From Gorsachius magnificus (taxonomy: Eukaryota > Chordata > Aves > Pelecaniformes > Ardeidae): a stretch of 64,000 bases of DNA. Made by a program: the position numbers and the translations under genes. The notes below the pieces were generated by a model. It was not told the DNA's origin, did not search any database, and saw only the letters and a list, made by a program, of their open reading frames with translations. Below are positions 63,245 to 64,000 of the stretch, piece by piece. Numbering within the stretch: the stretch's first letter is position 1; each line of letters opens with the position of its first letter. The DNA lies in contig CM067082.1 in the NCBI GenBank assembly GCA_034008185.1, forward strand, positions 122,575,988 to 122,639,987. The letters are read 5' to 3'.

Positions 63245-64000
63245 ATTGTTCAATTTATTCCAATGACCTGGATGAGGGGACAGAGTGTACGCTTAGCAAG
63301 TTCGCTGAGACACAAAACTGGGAGGAGTGGCTGATACACCAGAAGGCTGTGCTGGCATTCAGCGGGACCTGGACAGGCTGGAGAGTTGGACGGAGAGGAA
63401 CCTGATAAAATTCAACAAGGGCAAGTGTCAGGTGCTACACCTAGGGAGGTCGAACCCCATGTACCAATACAGGCTGGGGGCTGACCTGCTGGACAGCAGC
63501 TCTGCCAAGAGGGACCTGGGAGTCCTGGTGGACAAGTTGACCATGAGCCAGCAGTGTGCCCTTGTTGCCAAGTAAGCCAATGGCATCCTGGGGTGCATTA
63601 AGAGAAACGTGGCCAGCAGGTTGAGGGAGGTTATCCTCCCCCTCTACTCTGCCCTAGTGAGACTGCACCCAGAGTACTGTGTCCAGTTCTGGGCTCCCCA
63701 GTTCAAGAAGCATGAGGAATTCCTAGAGAGAGTCCAGAGGAGGGCAACAAAGATGATTAGGGGACTGGAGCATCTCCCCTACAAGCAAAGGCTGAGGGAG
63801 CTGGCCTTGTTTAGCCTGAATAAGAGAAGATTGAGAGGGGATCTCATAAATACTTACAAATATCTTAAGGGTGGATGTCACAAGGACGGAGCCAGATGCT
63901 TCTCAGTGGTGCCCAGCGACAGGTCAAGGGCCAATGGGCACAAGCTGAAGCTTAAGAGGTTTCAGTTGAATATGAGGAAGAACTTCTTTACTTTGAGGGT
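63245..64000 (+). mobile_element. CR1 LINE, ORF2 portion, runs off the window
   Basis: A sense CR1 begins near CAATTTATTCCAATGACCTGG and continues through the reverse transcriptase C-terminal region to the window end. Coding text includes [49 protein letters not shown]-type [14 protein letters not shown] and [20 protein letters not shown]. The KYLKGG...DGARCFSV phrasing differs from the CR1 at 60.4 kb, so it is another subfamily. The 3' end lies beyond 64000. Confidence 0.95.
63335..64000 (+). pseudogene. CR1 ORF2 fragment, one frameshift and one stop
   Basis: The frame open from about 63327 encodes CR1 ORF2. Just before it, at about 63305-63315, the DDTKLGG-like segment (GAGACACAAAACTGGGAGG) appears to lack two bases, which shifts the frame. 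A single TAA at 63573-63575 replaces a lysine codon of the AKKANGIL segment. From 63576 the same frame is then open to the end of the window, more than 140 codons. The copy is inactive but only lightly damaged in this part. Confidence 0.9.

Overview
This is avian (or at least sauropsid) nuclear DNA from a gene-poor interval. The evidence is several CR1 non-LTR retrotransposons with the ATTCTATG-type 3' octamer, an LTR resembling bird endogenous retroviruses, CpG-poor AT-rich spacer punctuated by two CpG islands, and one unmistakable vertebrate microRNA gene. I cannot name the species. I found no credible protein-coding gene: the open frames in the window have chance lengths, lie in stop-poor CpG islands, or are transposon remnants.

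The landmark is the miR-148a gene at 40154-40221 (+), inside a 1.5-kb CpG island (about 38860-40330). In human, MIR148A lies in the desert between NPVF and NFE2L3 at 7p15.2 and is transcribed away from NFE2L3. If synteny is kept, the NFE2L3 side is to the left of this window and the NPVF side to the right (inference). The island carries a CCAAT box, GC boxes and a perfect CTCF-core match about 0.6 kb upstream of the hairpin. A branchpoint/polypyrimidine/AG acceptor ends at 40090, just before the hairpin. An AATAAA followed by a T/G-rich tract lies just after it (40337). Together with a well-formed candidate exon at 37848-38160, this suggests the microRNA may sit in a short terminal exon of an unannotated transcript. 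Past the island, T and G appear to exceed C and A on the + strand to about 50 kb, which would fit longer read-through transcription.

Layout: 1-2480 spacer; 2483 to about 3790 antisense ERV LTR with tandem U3 repeats, a TATA box, an R-region hairpin, a poly(A) signal and a PBS-like site; 3.8-20 kb spacer with one short CR1 (15.7 kb) and a long hairpin (18.46 kb); 20.0-21.25 kb and 25.6-27.9 kb two old, decayed antisense CR1 copies; 27.9-37.8 kb AT-rich spacer; 37.85-40.35 kb the miR-148a locus; 40.35-59.25 kb spacer with a CR1 tail (45.0 kb); 59.25 and 60.44 kb antisense CR1 copies; 61.4-62.6 kb a second CpG island with two CTCF-like motifs; 63.24-64.0 kb a sense CR1 ORF2 fragment that runs off the window.

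All calls come from reading the sequence and from memory of repeat and microRNA families. No alignment, folding or database search was run.
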